NCBI GenBank assembly: GCA_020633055.1
Contig: JACKEJ010000012.1
Location: forward strand, 124,001-188,000
From: Sandaracinaceae bacterium
Lineage (GTDB): Bacteria > Myxococcota_A > Polyangia > Polyangiales > Houyiibacteriaceae
Direction: 5' to 3'
DNA length: 64,000 bases
Position numbers and translations under genes: made by a program. Position 1 is the stretch's first letter. Each line of letters opens with the position of its first letter. This document shows positions 40,475 to 49,004 of the stretch, piece after piece. The notes under the pieces were generated by a model, which saw nothing but the letters and a program-made list of their open reading frames with translations, searched no databases and was not told the origin of the DNA.

Positions 40475-40480
40475 TACTTT
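40475..40480 (+). promoter_or_regulatory. -10-like hexamer TACTTT before 40487
   Basis: GTGTACTTT ends 6 nt before ATG 40487. The GGAGAAG at 40461 is upstream of the hexamer and cannot be a ribosome binding site of that transcript. Confidence 0.4.
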
Positions 40481-40486
40481 CGCGCC

Positions 40487-42076
40487 ATGTCGCACGCGCC
40501 CTCGCACCGCGCCCATCCCCTCCCTTGGCCCGAGTCTACGTCCACGCCCCATGGCGCTGCCGCGCGTCCCCGGGCCTCACGTCGCCCCTTCGCCGCGCTC
40601 GCGTGTCTGGCGTCGCTCGTGCTCGGCTCACTCGCGCCAGCGTCCACGAGGGCGCAAGTGGTCGTCGACGCGACCATCGCCTCCATGGCGTCGTTGACGG
40701 GACCAGCGTTTGCGGTGGACGAGTCCAACGGCGCGGTGGTCGGCAACACGCTCTATCTCTCGTTCGGAACGCTGAGCCTCGGCGCGACGGAGTCGCTCGT
40801 CATCGACGGTCCGGCCACCGTGGAGCACGTGGTGGTGCGCGTCACGGGCGGCAGTGCCACCCAGCTGGACGGCCCCGTCACCGTCAGCATCGCGGGGGCG
40901 TCGTTGATCCTCACCAACCCCGCGGGGATCACGGTTGGCGCGGGGGGGCTGTTCACCGTCCCTGGTGACCTGGTGCTCACCACGGCGGACTACGTGCGCG
41001 CATCGAGCGGCGACCGCTTCCAGGTGCCTCCCTTCCCGTCGGAGGTGCTGCCCGACACGGCGCCGGCGCACCTCGGCTTCTTGTCGGGCGCGCTCGGCGC
41101 GCTCACCTACGAGGCTGCGTCGCTGACGCTCACGGGCGACCTCCGGCTCGTCGCGGGGGACGTCACGGTGAACGACGCCACGCTGGTGGCCAACCACGTG
41201 GCGGTCATCGCCAGCAACGTCGGCGAGCTGGCGCTCGCCACCCTGGACGTGACCAGCATGTCTGCGCCGACGGGCATGGTGCGCTTGACGGGCGTGGTCC
41301 TGACCTCCGCGATGCCCGCGCTGGTGCTCCCAGCGGGCTGCGGAAATGGGTTCGTGGAGGCTGGCGAGGAGTGCGATGACGGCGACGACATGAGCGCCAC
41401 CACGCCAGACGCCTGTCGGCCCGGGTGCGTGGCCCCGAGCTGCGGCGACGGCGTCCACGACAGCACCGAGGGGTGCGACCTGGGGGCGGGCAACTCGAAC
41501 ACCGCCATCGACGGCTGTCGCACCAACTGCGAAGCGGCGGGCTGCGGCGATGGGGTGAAGGACACGGGCGAGACCTGCGACATGGGCGCCATGAACTCGG
41601 ACACCACGGCTGGCGCGTGCCGCACCGACTGCACCTTCGCGGTGTGCGGCGACGGCGTGCGCGTGTCCGGGGAGCAGTGCGACGACGGGAGCGCCAACTC
41701 CGACACGGCCGTGGACGCGTGCCGCACCAACTGCCGCACCGCGAGCTGCGGCGACGGCGTGCCGGACACGGGGGAGGAGTGCGACGACGGGCCCAACAAC
41801 TCGGCGGGGGCTCCGGACGCGTGCCGGGACGACTGCCTGCTGCCGCGCTGCGGTGACCGCGTAGTGGACACCGGCGAATTCTGCGACGACGGTCCGTTCA
41901 ACTCGGACGACGAACCCATGCGCTGCCGGGTGGACTGCCAGAGCGCGAACGGCCCGCTCGACCTGCATGGCGGCGCCTGCGATGTGCCCACGCACCCGGG
42001 TGGCGAGTGGCCCCTCGGGGTCTTCGTACTGGTCGCTGTGGCGGTGTTGGTGCCGCTGCGTCGTCGCGGGCTCTGA
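40487..42076 (+). CDS. Surface protein: TPS-like beta-helix, Cys-rich repeats, MYXO-CTERM-like tail
   Basis: 529 residues with a long N-region and signal peptide ending near STRAQ. The N-terminal third carries LTNPAGITVGAGGLF, close to the NPxGI..G motif of two-partner-secretion haemagglutination domains. Six myxobacterial Cys-rich repeats (CGDGVxDxGExCDDG...) cover about residues 285-495. The tail is Cys, hydrophobic segment (PLGVFVLVAVAVLVPL) and RRR. It is likely anchored on the outer surface. No TpsB transporter is in the window. Confidence 0.8.
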   Translation: MSHAPSHRAHPLPWPESTSTPHGAAARPRASRRPFAALACLASLVLGSLAPASTRAQVVVDATIASMASLTGPAFAVDESNGAVVGNTLYLSFGTLSLGATESLVIDGPATVEHVVVRVTGGSATQLDGPVTVSIAGASLILTNPAGITVGAGGLFTVPGDLVLTTADYVRASSGDRFQVPPFPSEVLPDTAPAHLGFLSGALGALTYEAASLTLTGDLRLVAGDVTVNDATLVANHVAVIASNVGELALATLDVTSMSAPTGMVRLTGVVLTSAMPALVLPAGCGNGFVEAGEECDDGDDMSATTPDACRPGCVAPSCGDGVHDSTEGCDLGAGNSNTAIDGCRTNCEAAGCGDGVKDTGETCDMGAMNSDTTAGACRTDCTFAVCGDGVRVSGEQCDDGSANSDTAVDACRTNCRTASCGDGVPDTGEECDDGPNNSAGAPDACRDDCLLPRCGDRVVDTGEFCDDGPFNSDDEPMRCRVDCQSANGPLDLHGGACDVPTHPGGEWPLGVFVLVAVAVLVPLRRRGL

Positions 42077-42098
42077 GCGCGCGGACAACGCGTCGCCT

Positions 42099-43565
42099 TC
42101 AGCGCGCGTCCTCGCCGACCGCGCGCAGCGGGGAAGCCTCAGGCGCGGGCGTGGGGGGCCGCGCGTCGGTCGCTGGAGCGGAGGGCGTGAGCGTGAGGGG
42201 GAGGTTCACGAGCGTCCGGGTGAACACGCTCGGTCGGTGCCGCTGTGGAGAGGGCCCAGGGGCGATGTGCGACGTGCTGCCGAGAAGCTGCGCGAGCGCG
42301 ATCTGGATTTCGCGCCGCGCCAGGTGCGCGCCCAGACACAGGTGCGCTCCATAGCCGAACGTCATGTGTTGGCGCAGCCCGGGACGCTCCGGACGGAGCG
42401 CGTCAGGTTCCTCGAAGCGCGCAGCGTCCCGGTTGGCGCTGGCCCACAGCAGCATCAGCCGCGCGCCCTTCGGGAGCTGCACTCCGCCGAGCGACACCGC
42501 GCGCGTCGTGACGCGAAAGTGTCCTTGGAAGGGCGCCTCGAGCCGCAGCATCTCCTCCACGAACGCCGGGATGCCTTCTGGCGCGGCGCGTAGGGCCGCC
42601 TGGAGCTCCGCGTCTGCCGCGAGACGCGCGACGCAGCTGCCGAGGGCGCTCGCCGAGGAGTCGCTCCCCGCGATGAGGATCTGCAGCAAGATGCTAAGCG
42701 CCTCGGCCTCGCTCAGCGAGTCGTCACCGCTGCCGCGCGTGGCCCGCACCAAGCTGCCCGTGAGGTCGTCGCCGGGCGCGCGCACGTGGCGCTGGAACTG
42801 CCGCTGCACGTACGCGAACAGCTCGATGCCGAAGTCCACGTGCTCCGCGAGCTGCGCCGGCGTGTTCACGCCGTTCAGCAGCGCGACGGCGTGGTCACAC
42901 AGGAACTTCACGCGACGGTGGTCCTCCTCTGGGAAGCCCACCAATCGCAAGGCGATGCGCATGGGCACCACGTTCGCCACGTCGTCCATCCACTCGCACT
43001 CCCCGCGCGCGAGAGCGGCGGCCAGCAGCTCGTCGACCATCGCGCGGATGTCGTCGTCCAGGCTCTTCTGGAAGCGCGAGGAGAGGGCCGCCGTCGCGAG
43101 CTTGCGGTGGCGCGTGTGCACGGGTGGGTCCTCGATGGCGAGCACGTCGACCGGCCCCTGTCCGGTGGGCAGCTGCCAGGTCTTGGCGCCCTTGCGTCCG
43201 CTGGCGAGCAGGATGGCGACGAGGTTCGACGAGTAGGTCTGAGTGTCGAGGGCGACCTCCCGCACTAGGTCGTAGGTGCTCACGCAGTAGTAGTCGGCGC
43301 CCGGGACGCGATAGACCGGCGCCTTCCTCCGAAGTGTGTCGTAGAACGCGTACGGGTTGGCCAGCGTCTCGGGCGCGAACGCGTCGAAGCCGTCGATGCC
43401 CACGGTACTGGGAGCGGGGAAGAGCCCCGCCAGCCGGTCGCGCAGCGGAGCTGGGAGCCACGCGATCGCGCTCTCCGGCGAGAGCCCGCGGGCGCGGGCG
43501 AGCGAGCGGACGGCGAGGCGCGTGGCCTTGCGGCGGAGGTCGTGACTCGGGCTGGGCATGGGCAC
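42099..43565 (-). CDS. Cytochrome P450
   Basis: 488 residues. It has the I-helix oxygen-binding segment LIAGSDSSAS, the ExxR pair in EEMLRLE, and the heme-thiolate loop FGYGAHLCLGAHLAR. It is a soluble class-I-type bacterial monooxygenase needing ferredoxin and reductase partners, which are not nearby. The I-helix has Ser in place of the usual Thr (AGxDT), still able to serve proton delivery. It is divergent from a TetR gene 55 bp away, which likely controls it. Confidence 0.95.
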   Translation of the reverse strand: MPMPSPSHDLRRKATRLAVRSLARARGLSPESAIAWLPAPLRDRLAGLFPAPSTVGIDGFDAFAPETLANPYAFYDTLRRKAPVYRVPGADYYCVSTYDLVREVALDTQTYSSNLVAILLASGRKGAKTWQLPTGQGPVDVLAIEDPPVHTRHRKLATAALSSRFQKSLDDDIRAMVDELLAAALARGECEWMDDVANVVPMRIALRLVGFPEEDHRRVKFLCDHAVALLNGVNTPAQLAEHVDFGIELFAYVQRQFQRHVRAPGDDLTGSLVRATRGSGDDSLSEAEALSILLQILIAGSDSSASALGSCVARLAADAELQAALRAAPEGIPAFVEEMLRLEAPFQGHFRVTTRAVSLGGVQLPKGARLMLLWASANRDAARFEEPDALRPERPGLRQHMTFGYGAHLCLGAHLARREIQIALAQLLGSTSHIAPGPSPQRHRPSVFTRTLVNLPLTLTPSAPATDARPPTPAPEASPLRAVGEDAR

Positions 43566-43578
43566 ACTCTAGCGGCAA

Positions 43579-43596
43579 ACTTTACTAAGTACAAGT
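43579..43596. promoter_or_regulatory. Imperfect palindrome, candidate TetR operator
   Basis: ACTT-TACT-A-AGTA-C-AAGT is an inverted repeat with one extra base in the right arm. It lies in the 55-bp P450/tetR divergent spacer, is AT-rich against GC-rich surroundings, and is well placed to repress both genes. Confidence 0.6.
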
Positions 43597-43608
43597 CGCC
43601 GCGCGATC

Positions 43609-43614
43609 CATACT
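43609..43614 (+). promoter_or_regulatory. -10-like hexamer CATACT before tetR
   Basis: It ends 6 nt before ATG 43621, with no Shine-Dalgarno between. It fits the leaderless pattern and places the operator over the -35 region. Confidence 0.4.
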
Positions 43615-43620
43615 CGCGGG

Positions 43621-44163
43621 ATGCCGAAGAGACGCACGCCGCTCACTCGCGACCAGGTGCTGGAGAGCGCCCTGTCGCTCGTGGACCGCGACGGCGTAGA
43701 CCGGCTGACGATGCGCGCGCTCTCGGCCGAGCTGGGCGTCTCGGCGATGGCCGTCTATTGGCACTTCGACAACAAGGCGGCGCTCGTCGCCGAGCTGGTG
43801 GACTACGTCGTCGGCCAGTACGACGTGCATCCTGGTCAGGGGGGCACCCTGCGCGACCGCGCACGCAAGACGTTCCGCACCATGTACCAAGGGCTGAACG
43901 ACCACCCCGGGATCCTTCCCTTGATCGGCCAGCCCGAGACGCGCGGCCAGGTATCGCTCAGCGTCATGACCGAACTGCTCGCGCAGCTGGCCGCGGAGGG
44001 TCACAGCGCCCGGCGCGCCCAGGAGGCCTACCACCTGCTCATGAGCTTCACGCTCGGTGCCATCACCATGAGCCACGCGGACGGGACACCGACGCGTGCG
44101 CAGCGGGTGTTCGAGAGCAACCTGGAGCGAGCGCTCGATGTGGCGCTCAGCGCGAGCGGGTAG
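43621..44163 (+). CDS. TetR-family transcriptional regulator
   Basis: 180 residues. The N-terminal helix-turn-helix is intact (LTMRALSAELGVSAMAVYWHFDNKA, residues about 30-54), preceded by TRDQVLESALSLVDRDG. The C-terminal ligand/dimerisation domain is helical. Divergent orientation and a palindrome in the spacer suggest it represses itself and the P450; the inducer would be the P450 substrate or product (inference). Confidence 0.93.
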   Translation: MPKRRTPLTRDQVLESALSLVDRDGVDRLTMRALSAELGVSAMAVYWHFDNKAALVAELVDYVVGQYDVHPGQGGTLRDRARKTFRTMYQGLNDHPGILPLIGQPETRGQVSLSVMTELLAQLAAEGHSARRAQEAYHLLMSFTLGAITMSHADGTPTRAQRVFESNLERALDVALSASG

Positions 44164-44246
44164 TGTGCCCGGACGGCGGACTCTACTTCAGGTGCGCCAC
44201 TCTGGGCCGGCTCCTTCAAAGGCCGAGCAAGGCCGGTTCGGTGTGC

Positions 44247-44252
44247 TAGAGT
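44247..44252 (+). promoter_or_regulatory. Extended -10-like hexamer TAGAGT before 44260
   Basis: TGC-TAGAGT ends 7 nt before ATG 44260, and no Shine-Dalgarno is present. Confidence 0.4.
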
Positions 44253-44259
44253 CCCGCGC

Positions 44260-44736
44260 ATGACGAACACGCTCGGCGTCCGAATGCAGAGATTCTATGA
44301 GAGGCTCAACGTCGATCGAGAGCGCGCTCTCGAGGAGCTACCAGACCTCTACACGGACGACATCGCCTTCTTCTGTCCCATGGAAACGCGCTACGGTCTC
44401 GCGACCTTCAAGCGGTCATGGGAGTTCGCCTTCGCGTCCTACAAGATGTTCGAGTTCCACGACTTCACGCTCGTCGATGGGTCGGACAATTTTGCGCTCT
44501 TCTATACGATGAAGGTGCAGATGCGCGTTGGCAGGCCGATGGAGACCCCAGTGGGTGCGCTGTTTCGTGTCCGCGACGGAAAGTGCCATGAGCAGATCGA
44601 CTACTGGGACAACGTCGGGGGCGTCGCGAGCATCTGGGTCCCGGCCTTTCGGGGATACCGTTGGGCAGTCTCGAAGCTCCTCAGCGGTGGTCGGTCCGTC
44701 GAAGGAACCCCCGGCCGTATGGACCCCATCCGCTGA
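44260..44736 (+). CDS. NTF2-like/SnoaL-type protein
   Basis: 158 residues. The alpha+beta NTF2 fold is recognisable: FYERLNVDRERALEELPDLY, FFCPMETRYGLATFKRSWEF, and late beta strands with MRVGRPMETPVGALFRVRDG then EQIDYWDN. Family members are small isomerases, cyclases or hydrolases of hydrophobic compounds. It lies beside the P450 and ceramidase genes, suggesting a lipid or secondary-metabolite pathway, but the reaction is not determinable. Confidence 0.8.
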   Translation: MTNTLGVRMQRFYERLNVDRERALEELPDLYTDDIAFFCPMETRYGLATFKRSWEFAFASYKMFEFHDFTLVDGSDNFALFYTMKVQMRVGRPMETPVGALFRVRDGKCHEQIDYWDNVGGVASIWVPAFRGYRWAVSKLLSGGRSVEGTPGRMDPIR

Positions 44737-44757
44737 GCCTCACCTGGGGCCACAAGC

Positions 44758-46485
44758 TCACCTTGATGCGTGGCGCCGGGCCAGGGCCGCGTCCAGCTGC
44801 GCGGATGATGGAGCGCGCAGCTGGACGCGGCCGCTCATCTGCTCGCGCAGTGGCGCTGGCGAATCCCGCGCGGCGAGCATCGAAACGGTCTGCCTCTTGA
44901 CCACGGTCTGCCACGCGCCCAGTGTCCACCGGCCAAACAGTGTGGATGCGCCTTCGTAGGCTTGCTCCAAATATTCTTCGTCCGTGCACAGGTAGCTCGC
45001 GTAGTCGTTGGCGTATCCGCACACGACAATGTGCGTTGTATCGCGGGCGTGAGCGCGCACAGTGCGCTGAAGGCGCGTGCCGGCATGAGTCGTCGGCTCG
45101 AAGGGAACCGCGCAGAGAACGAGCGTTCCAACACGGATGAGCTGTGACGGTAGGAGACGCGGAACCCACGGAGTGTCGAGCCCGTGTTCGTGGACCTCGC
45201 GTCCGATGTACCGAAGGAAGCGGTTCGGAACATGGGTGAGAAATCGTTCGTGCGCGGGGAGGAAGCCGAGGATCTTGGCCGGCGCTCGTGGGCCGAACGA
45301 CCACAACGGGAGCTTGCTCCATCGCCGCCCGACGCCGAAGTGCCGTGGCAGAGCGCCGACCACGCGACGAAAACGCTGCTGCAGCCACCGCGCGGGGCGA
45401 GCAGGGCCCGGGCCCTCAGCCGTCCCGAACGCGAACGCCAGGCCGAGCGTGGGTGGGTCCGTCGTCGCGTCTCGACGTCCGTACGCGAACTCGGGCGAGA
45501 CCGGGGCGCCCACGGGGTCGATCCACGTGAGGGAGCATTGGACGTTGCCACTCAGCTCCACTCCATCCTCGCGGGCGACCTCTGCCAGCTCGAGCACGCG
45601 CGCCCCCACCAAACGCCCGATGCGTTTGGCCGCCGCGAAGTCGTCCTCCGAAGCGCCAACTCTGCACCGGCGCGCGGCGTCGAAGCGATGGTTCGGCGTG
45701 ACGTCGCCACACACGCTCTGCGACGCGATGGCGACGACGTCGGCCCAGCCGCGGCGGGAAGCTTCGCGTTCGACGTGGTCCGCGGTCGCTCCGGGGTGGT
45801 CCGCGTGGAAGACGTTCTGGTCCGCGTGGACGCACGTACCGTGCAGGCCGAACCAGGAGACGATCGCCATCGGTGTGCCCGTCTCGCGGGCATCCACGCG
45901 CAGGACCGTGAGGTGGTCGGGCACGGCCTCATGCCGTTCCGAAGCCCCCAGCGGGCGTACGTCGTGGTTCCGGTTGTAGGCGGCGAGTGAACGATTGAAC
46001 GCGACGGGCGATGGTGCTGCCAGCGGCCCCTGGTGGACGTACGCGCTCGCTGCGCGAAGACGTCCGTGTGCGGCGTGCACCGAGCCAGCCACGGCTTCGA
46101 CGATCGCGGTAGTGTTCGCCTCGGAGAAGCCAGGACCGGAGGACGCGTAGAACACGTCACGGGTGTAGCCACCAAGCGACGAGTGAGTGTGGGTCGCGGT
46201 GAGCAGGAGGCGTTCGCTCGCGCACGCGAGGCCCCTGCGCTGGAGCGCGACGAACACGCGCTCGCGGACCTCGGTGCTGATGAAGCACAGGTCCAAGCAG
46301 ACGTACACGAACGCGATGGACCCCGGTGTGCCCAGGACGAGGGCCCGAGCGCAGAGCGCGGTTCCCTTCGACCGTCCGACGTTCGTCGGGACGCCCCAAC
46401 CCATCAGACAGAGATCGGTTTGCGGCACGGCAATTTCGCACGTTGCGGCGCCCGCCCACAGACCAACACGACTAGCTCTCGCCAT
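44758..46485 (-). CDS. Neutral/alkaline ceramidase-family protein
   Basis: 575 residues. The neutral ceramidase catalytic region is present: TATHTHSSLGGYTRDVFY (zinc His), FNRS near the active-site Ser region, and WFGLHGTCVHADQNVFHAD. Ceramidases split ceramide into sphingosine and fatty acid using zinc. No secretion signal is visible, unlike most bacterial neutral ceramidases, so it may act inside the cell. It starts inside the preceding oxidase gene (14-nt overlap), implying a shared transcript. GC is lower than in neighbouring genes. Confidence 0.88.
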   Translation of the reverse strand: MARASRVGLWAGAATCEIAVPQTDLCLMGWGVPTNVGRSKGTALCARALVLGTPGSIAFVYVCLDLCFISTEVRERVFVALQRRGLACASERLLLTATHTHSSLGGYTRDVFYASSGPGFSEANTTAIVEAVAGSVHAAHGRLRAASAYVHQGPLAAPSPVAFNRSLAAYNRNHDVRPLGASERHEAVPDHLTVLRVDARETGTPMAIVSWFGLHGTCVHADQNVFHADHPGATADHVEREASRRGWADVVAIASQSVCGDVTPNHRFDAARRCRVGASEDDFAAAKRIGRLVGARVLELAEVAREDGVELSGNVQCSLTWIDPVGAPVSPEFAYGRRDATTDPPTLGLAFAFGTAEGPGPARPARWLQQRFRRVVGALPRHFGVGRRWSKLPLWSFGPRAPAKILGFLPAHERFLTHVPNRFLRYIGREVHEHGLDTPWVPRLLPSQLIRVGTLVLCAVPFEPTTHAGTRLQRTVRAHARDTTHIVVCGYANDYASYLCTDEEYLEQAYEGASTLFGRWTLGAWQTVVKRQTVSMLAARDSPAPLREQMSGRVQLRAPSSAQLDAALARRHASR

Positions 46486-48055
46486 AGGCCACCAGCCCGC
46501 TCCAATGAGGGTTCAGAAACGTTCCGTCTGGGTCGCACGCGGCGCGGAGTGCCAAGAAGTCGCGCACGCGCGGGTATGACGCGAGGCAGCCACGCATCGG
46601 GTCCGATGACCAAGACGGGAAGTGCTTGCCCCAGTGCACCCGGTACCCAAAGGGCGCGAGGAGCTGCCAGAACTGCTCGAAGAACGTGGCCGCCTCTCCA
46701 CGATTCCGCTTGAACCAAAATACATCGACGCGAAACGAGTCTCGTGCGTAGGACGGGTGCATCCAGAAGTCCGAGGACGAACACGCGTAGAACTCGAAGA
46801 GAAACGTGCCCGTCGCGGACAGTCCTCCGCGATGAAAGTGCGTTTGGAGCGCGCACATCACCTCGTCCGCTTGGTCGATGTCGAACCAGAGCTCGGTGAA
46901 GTCCGTGGGGAGAAAGGCGTCGACCATCTGGTTGTCCATTGGCAAGACGTGGTGCCATGGACCCCAGAACCGCTGGTGGGAGTTCGTGTTCTCGGGAAGG
47001 AATACGTCGAGCACCGCGGGAAATACGTGCTCTTCGAATGTGTCGCGGAGCTTGCTCAATACGACGCTCGACGGTGGCAGTGCCCGCAGCAGCGTGTCTC
47101 GGTGGCGGCGCGACTGGGCCATGGAGTCGTAGAACGCTCCTGCCACGAGCTGTGATGCGTAGTTGACCACGGGCGTGAGAGCGGGGTTTTGCAGACCATC
47201 ACCCAGCGCGGAGTACGGCTTGGGCGTCAGCTTGCCGGAAGGCGCCCGGTGCTCGGGGAGGTCGCGCGGCGACGCGCGGCCCGCGGTCCACGACACGACG
47301 CGGTCGACGTTGCGTTGTGGCCACCACATGAAGCGCGCGTACTCCGTCGCGCGGAGGAACTCGGCCACCGAGGGACGCGGCGATGCGTCGTGAGAACCAG
47401 CGGGGTCCCACTGAAACGCGGCGCCCGAGCGCGACGTGATTCGCTCCTCTCCGATGACGTCGTAGCGCGGCTCGCACGCGAACGTGACATCGACGAGGAT
47501 CCCCAGCAGCCCCATCGAGCTGGCTACCGCGAAGAAGCGTGGATCGTCTCGGGTCCAGCGGTGGATTGCGCCCGTGCCGTCCATCATCCGGACGCACACG
47601 ATGGCGTCGTAGATCGAATGGCGGGTGCTACCCCCGGCCGAACCAGTCATGAGGAATCCCGCGACGGTCTGGTGCGTCACGCCGCCGAGGTCCGGCAGCG
47701 CCCAGCCCCGTCGCTCGAGCTGCGTCGTCAACGACGACTCCCACCGCGACGTTCGGGTGTGGTCGCGTGGATCTCGACCAAGGTGGCATCCCGCTTGGAC
47801 GGTCACCTCTCGTCGCGTGTCATCGAAAGAAACCCGGATCATGCGGTCCAGCATGACGTCCATGTGCGCCGCATCGGGGCCGTCTGAGCCACTGTAGATG
47901 GCGCCCGGGATGGAGTGGATGGAACCACGAACGCGCACGCGGCGACCCGAACCTCGCGCGAAATCTACGAGGGTTCGGAGGTCGTCCTCATCGGTTGGAT
48001 GGAAGAATCCGTCTGTCCCTCGCGAAAACACGCCGCTGATTACCAGCGACCCCAT
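46472..48055 (-). CDS. FAD-linked oxidase (sugar-lactone oxidase/ALO-like)
   Basis: 527 residues. An N-terminal PCMH-type FAD-binding domain (RRVRVRGSIHSIPGAIYS; GGVTHQTVAGFLMTGSAGGS) is followed by a C-terminal region with VHWGKHF, the signature seen in D-arabinono- and L-gulono-lactone oxidases. It probably oxidises an alcohol or lactone with oxygen or another acceptor. Coupling to the ceramidase suggests both act on one lipid or glycolipid catabolic route (inference). GC is lower than in flanking genes. Confidence 0.88.
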   Translation of the reverse strand: MGSLVISGVFSRGTDGFFHPTDEDDLRTLVDFARGSGRRVRVRGSIHSIPGAIYSGSDGPDAAHMDVMLDRMIRVSFDDTRREVTVQAGCHLGRDPRDHTRTSRWESSLTTQLERRGWALPDLGGVTHQTVAGFLMTGSAGGSTRHSIYDAIVCVRMMDGTGAIHRWTRDDPRFFAVASSMGLLGILVDVTFACEPRYDVIGEERITSRSGAAFQWDPAGSHDASPRPSVAEFLRATEYARFMWWPQRNVDRVVSWTAGRASPRDLPEHRAPSGKLTPKPYSALGDGLQNPALTPVVNYASQLVAGAFYDSMAQSRRHRDTLLRALPPSSVVLSKLRDTFEEHVFPAVLDVFLPENTNSHQRFWGPWHHVLPMDNQMVDAFLPTDFTELWFDIDQADEVMCALQTHFHRGGLSATGTFLFEFYACSSSDFWMHPSYARDSFRVDVFWFKRNRGEAATFFEQFWQLLAPFGYRVHWGKHFPSWSSDPMRGCLASYPRVRDFLALRAACDPDGTFLNPHWSGLVAYGES

Positions 48056-48230
48056 GAAGTGTCAATCGGCACGGCTCACATCCGCTTCGCCAGTCGCTCG
48101 TCCGCACGTATCCCAACTGGTTTATGCTAGAAGCGGCAAGTTTTGTTGCGTGTGAATCCGCGGGTGCGCGGTGGTGGTCCGTTCGGCGGCAGCGGCGGGG
48201 CTGGCCACTTGCCCCGGGGCCCGGCTCGCG

Positions 48231-48905
48231 TCAGCTGAGCACCTCCCGCATGAACGTGTGGACCGGCAGCATCGCCTTCCAGTGCTTCGCGCACCAGGTG
48301 ACGAAGGCCTTGCTGCCGAGCTCGCTCGGGTGGGGCTGCTCATGCACCACGGCCAGGTAGGCGTGGCGTAGCAGCGCGGCGCGCGGGTGGTCGGCGGCGT
48401 AGCCCGCCGGGACCTTCTTGTAGTGCGACCCGTCCACGCGGTAGCCGGCGCGCTCGCAGCGCTCGAGCGCCTTGGTGAGGGCCACGCCGCGAGCGTCGTC
48501 AGCCACCGCTTCTCGGTAGGCGTCGAGGTCGGCCTTCTGCAGCATGTGCAGCCCCGCGCCGAGCAGCACGTGGGTGGGCGTGACGCGCAGGAAGAAGCCC
48601 GATCCGCGGTTGCGCTCGCCGGCCCAGAACCACATGTCGAGGTGGTCCTTGTAGGGTGTCTTGTCCTTGGAGAAGCGCACGTCGCGGTTGATGCGGAAGA
48701 GGTTGCCGTTGACGCGCGGCTCGATGACCACGTCGGGGTCGAGCGCTTGCAGCTTTGCGCCCACGGCCTCCGCGAAGGCCAGCGCGGGCGCGACGAAGTG
48801 CGCGTCGTAGTCGGCGCGGTGCGCGTCGAACCACGCCTTGTCGTTGTGGGCAGAGAGACCCGCGAGGAACGCCACCGTGTCTTTGCCGAAGCCTTGGAAC
48901 GTCAT
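48231..48905 (-). CDS. DUF2461-family protein
   Basis: 224 residues from ATG 48905. The family signature is clear: FLAGLSAHNDKAWFDAHRADYD, NGNLFRINRDVRFSKDKTPYK, and GSGFFLRVTPTHVLLGAGLH. The function of DUF2461 is unknown. TAGCAT on the minus strand (48916-48921) lies 10 nt before the start. The gene is divergent from the TrkA-N gene. Confidence 0.92.
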   Translation of the reverse strand: MTFQGFGKDTVAFLAGLSAHNDKAWFDAHRADYDAHFVAPALAFAEAVGAKLQALDPDVVIEPRVNGNLFRINRDVRFSKDKTPYKDHLDMWFWAGERNRGSGFFLRVTPTHVLLGAGLHMLQKADLDAYREAVADDARGVALTKALERCERAGYRVDGSHYKKVPAGYAADHPRAALLRHAYLAVVHEQPHPSELGSKAFVTWCAKHWKAMLPVHTFMREVLS

Positions 48906-49004
48906 GGTGAGCGCGATGCTACCAGCGCGTCGGGGCGCGTGGCGACAGCGGTCCGTCGCGATCCATTGACGCGCGCCCGGACTGGTGATGCTCTTCCGCG
49001 CACG

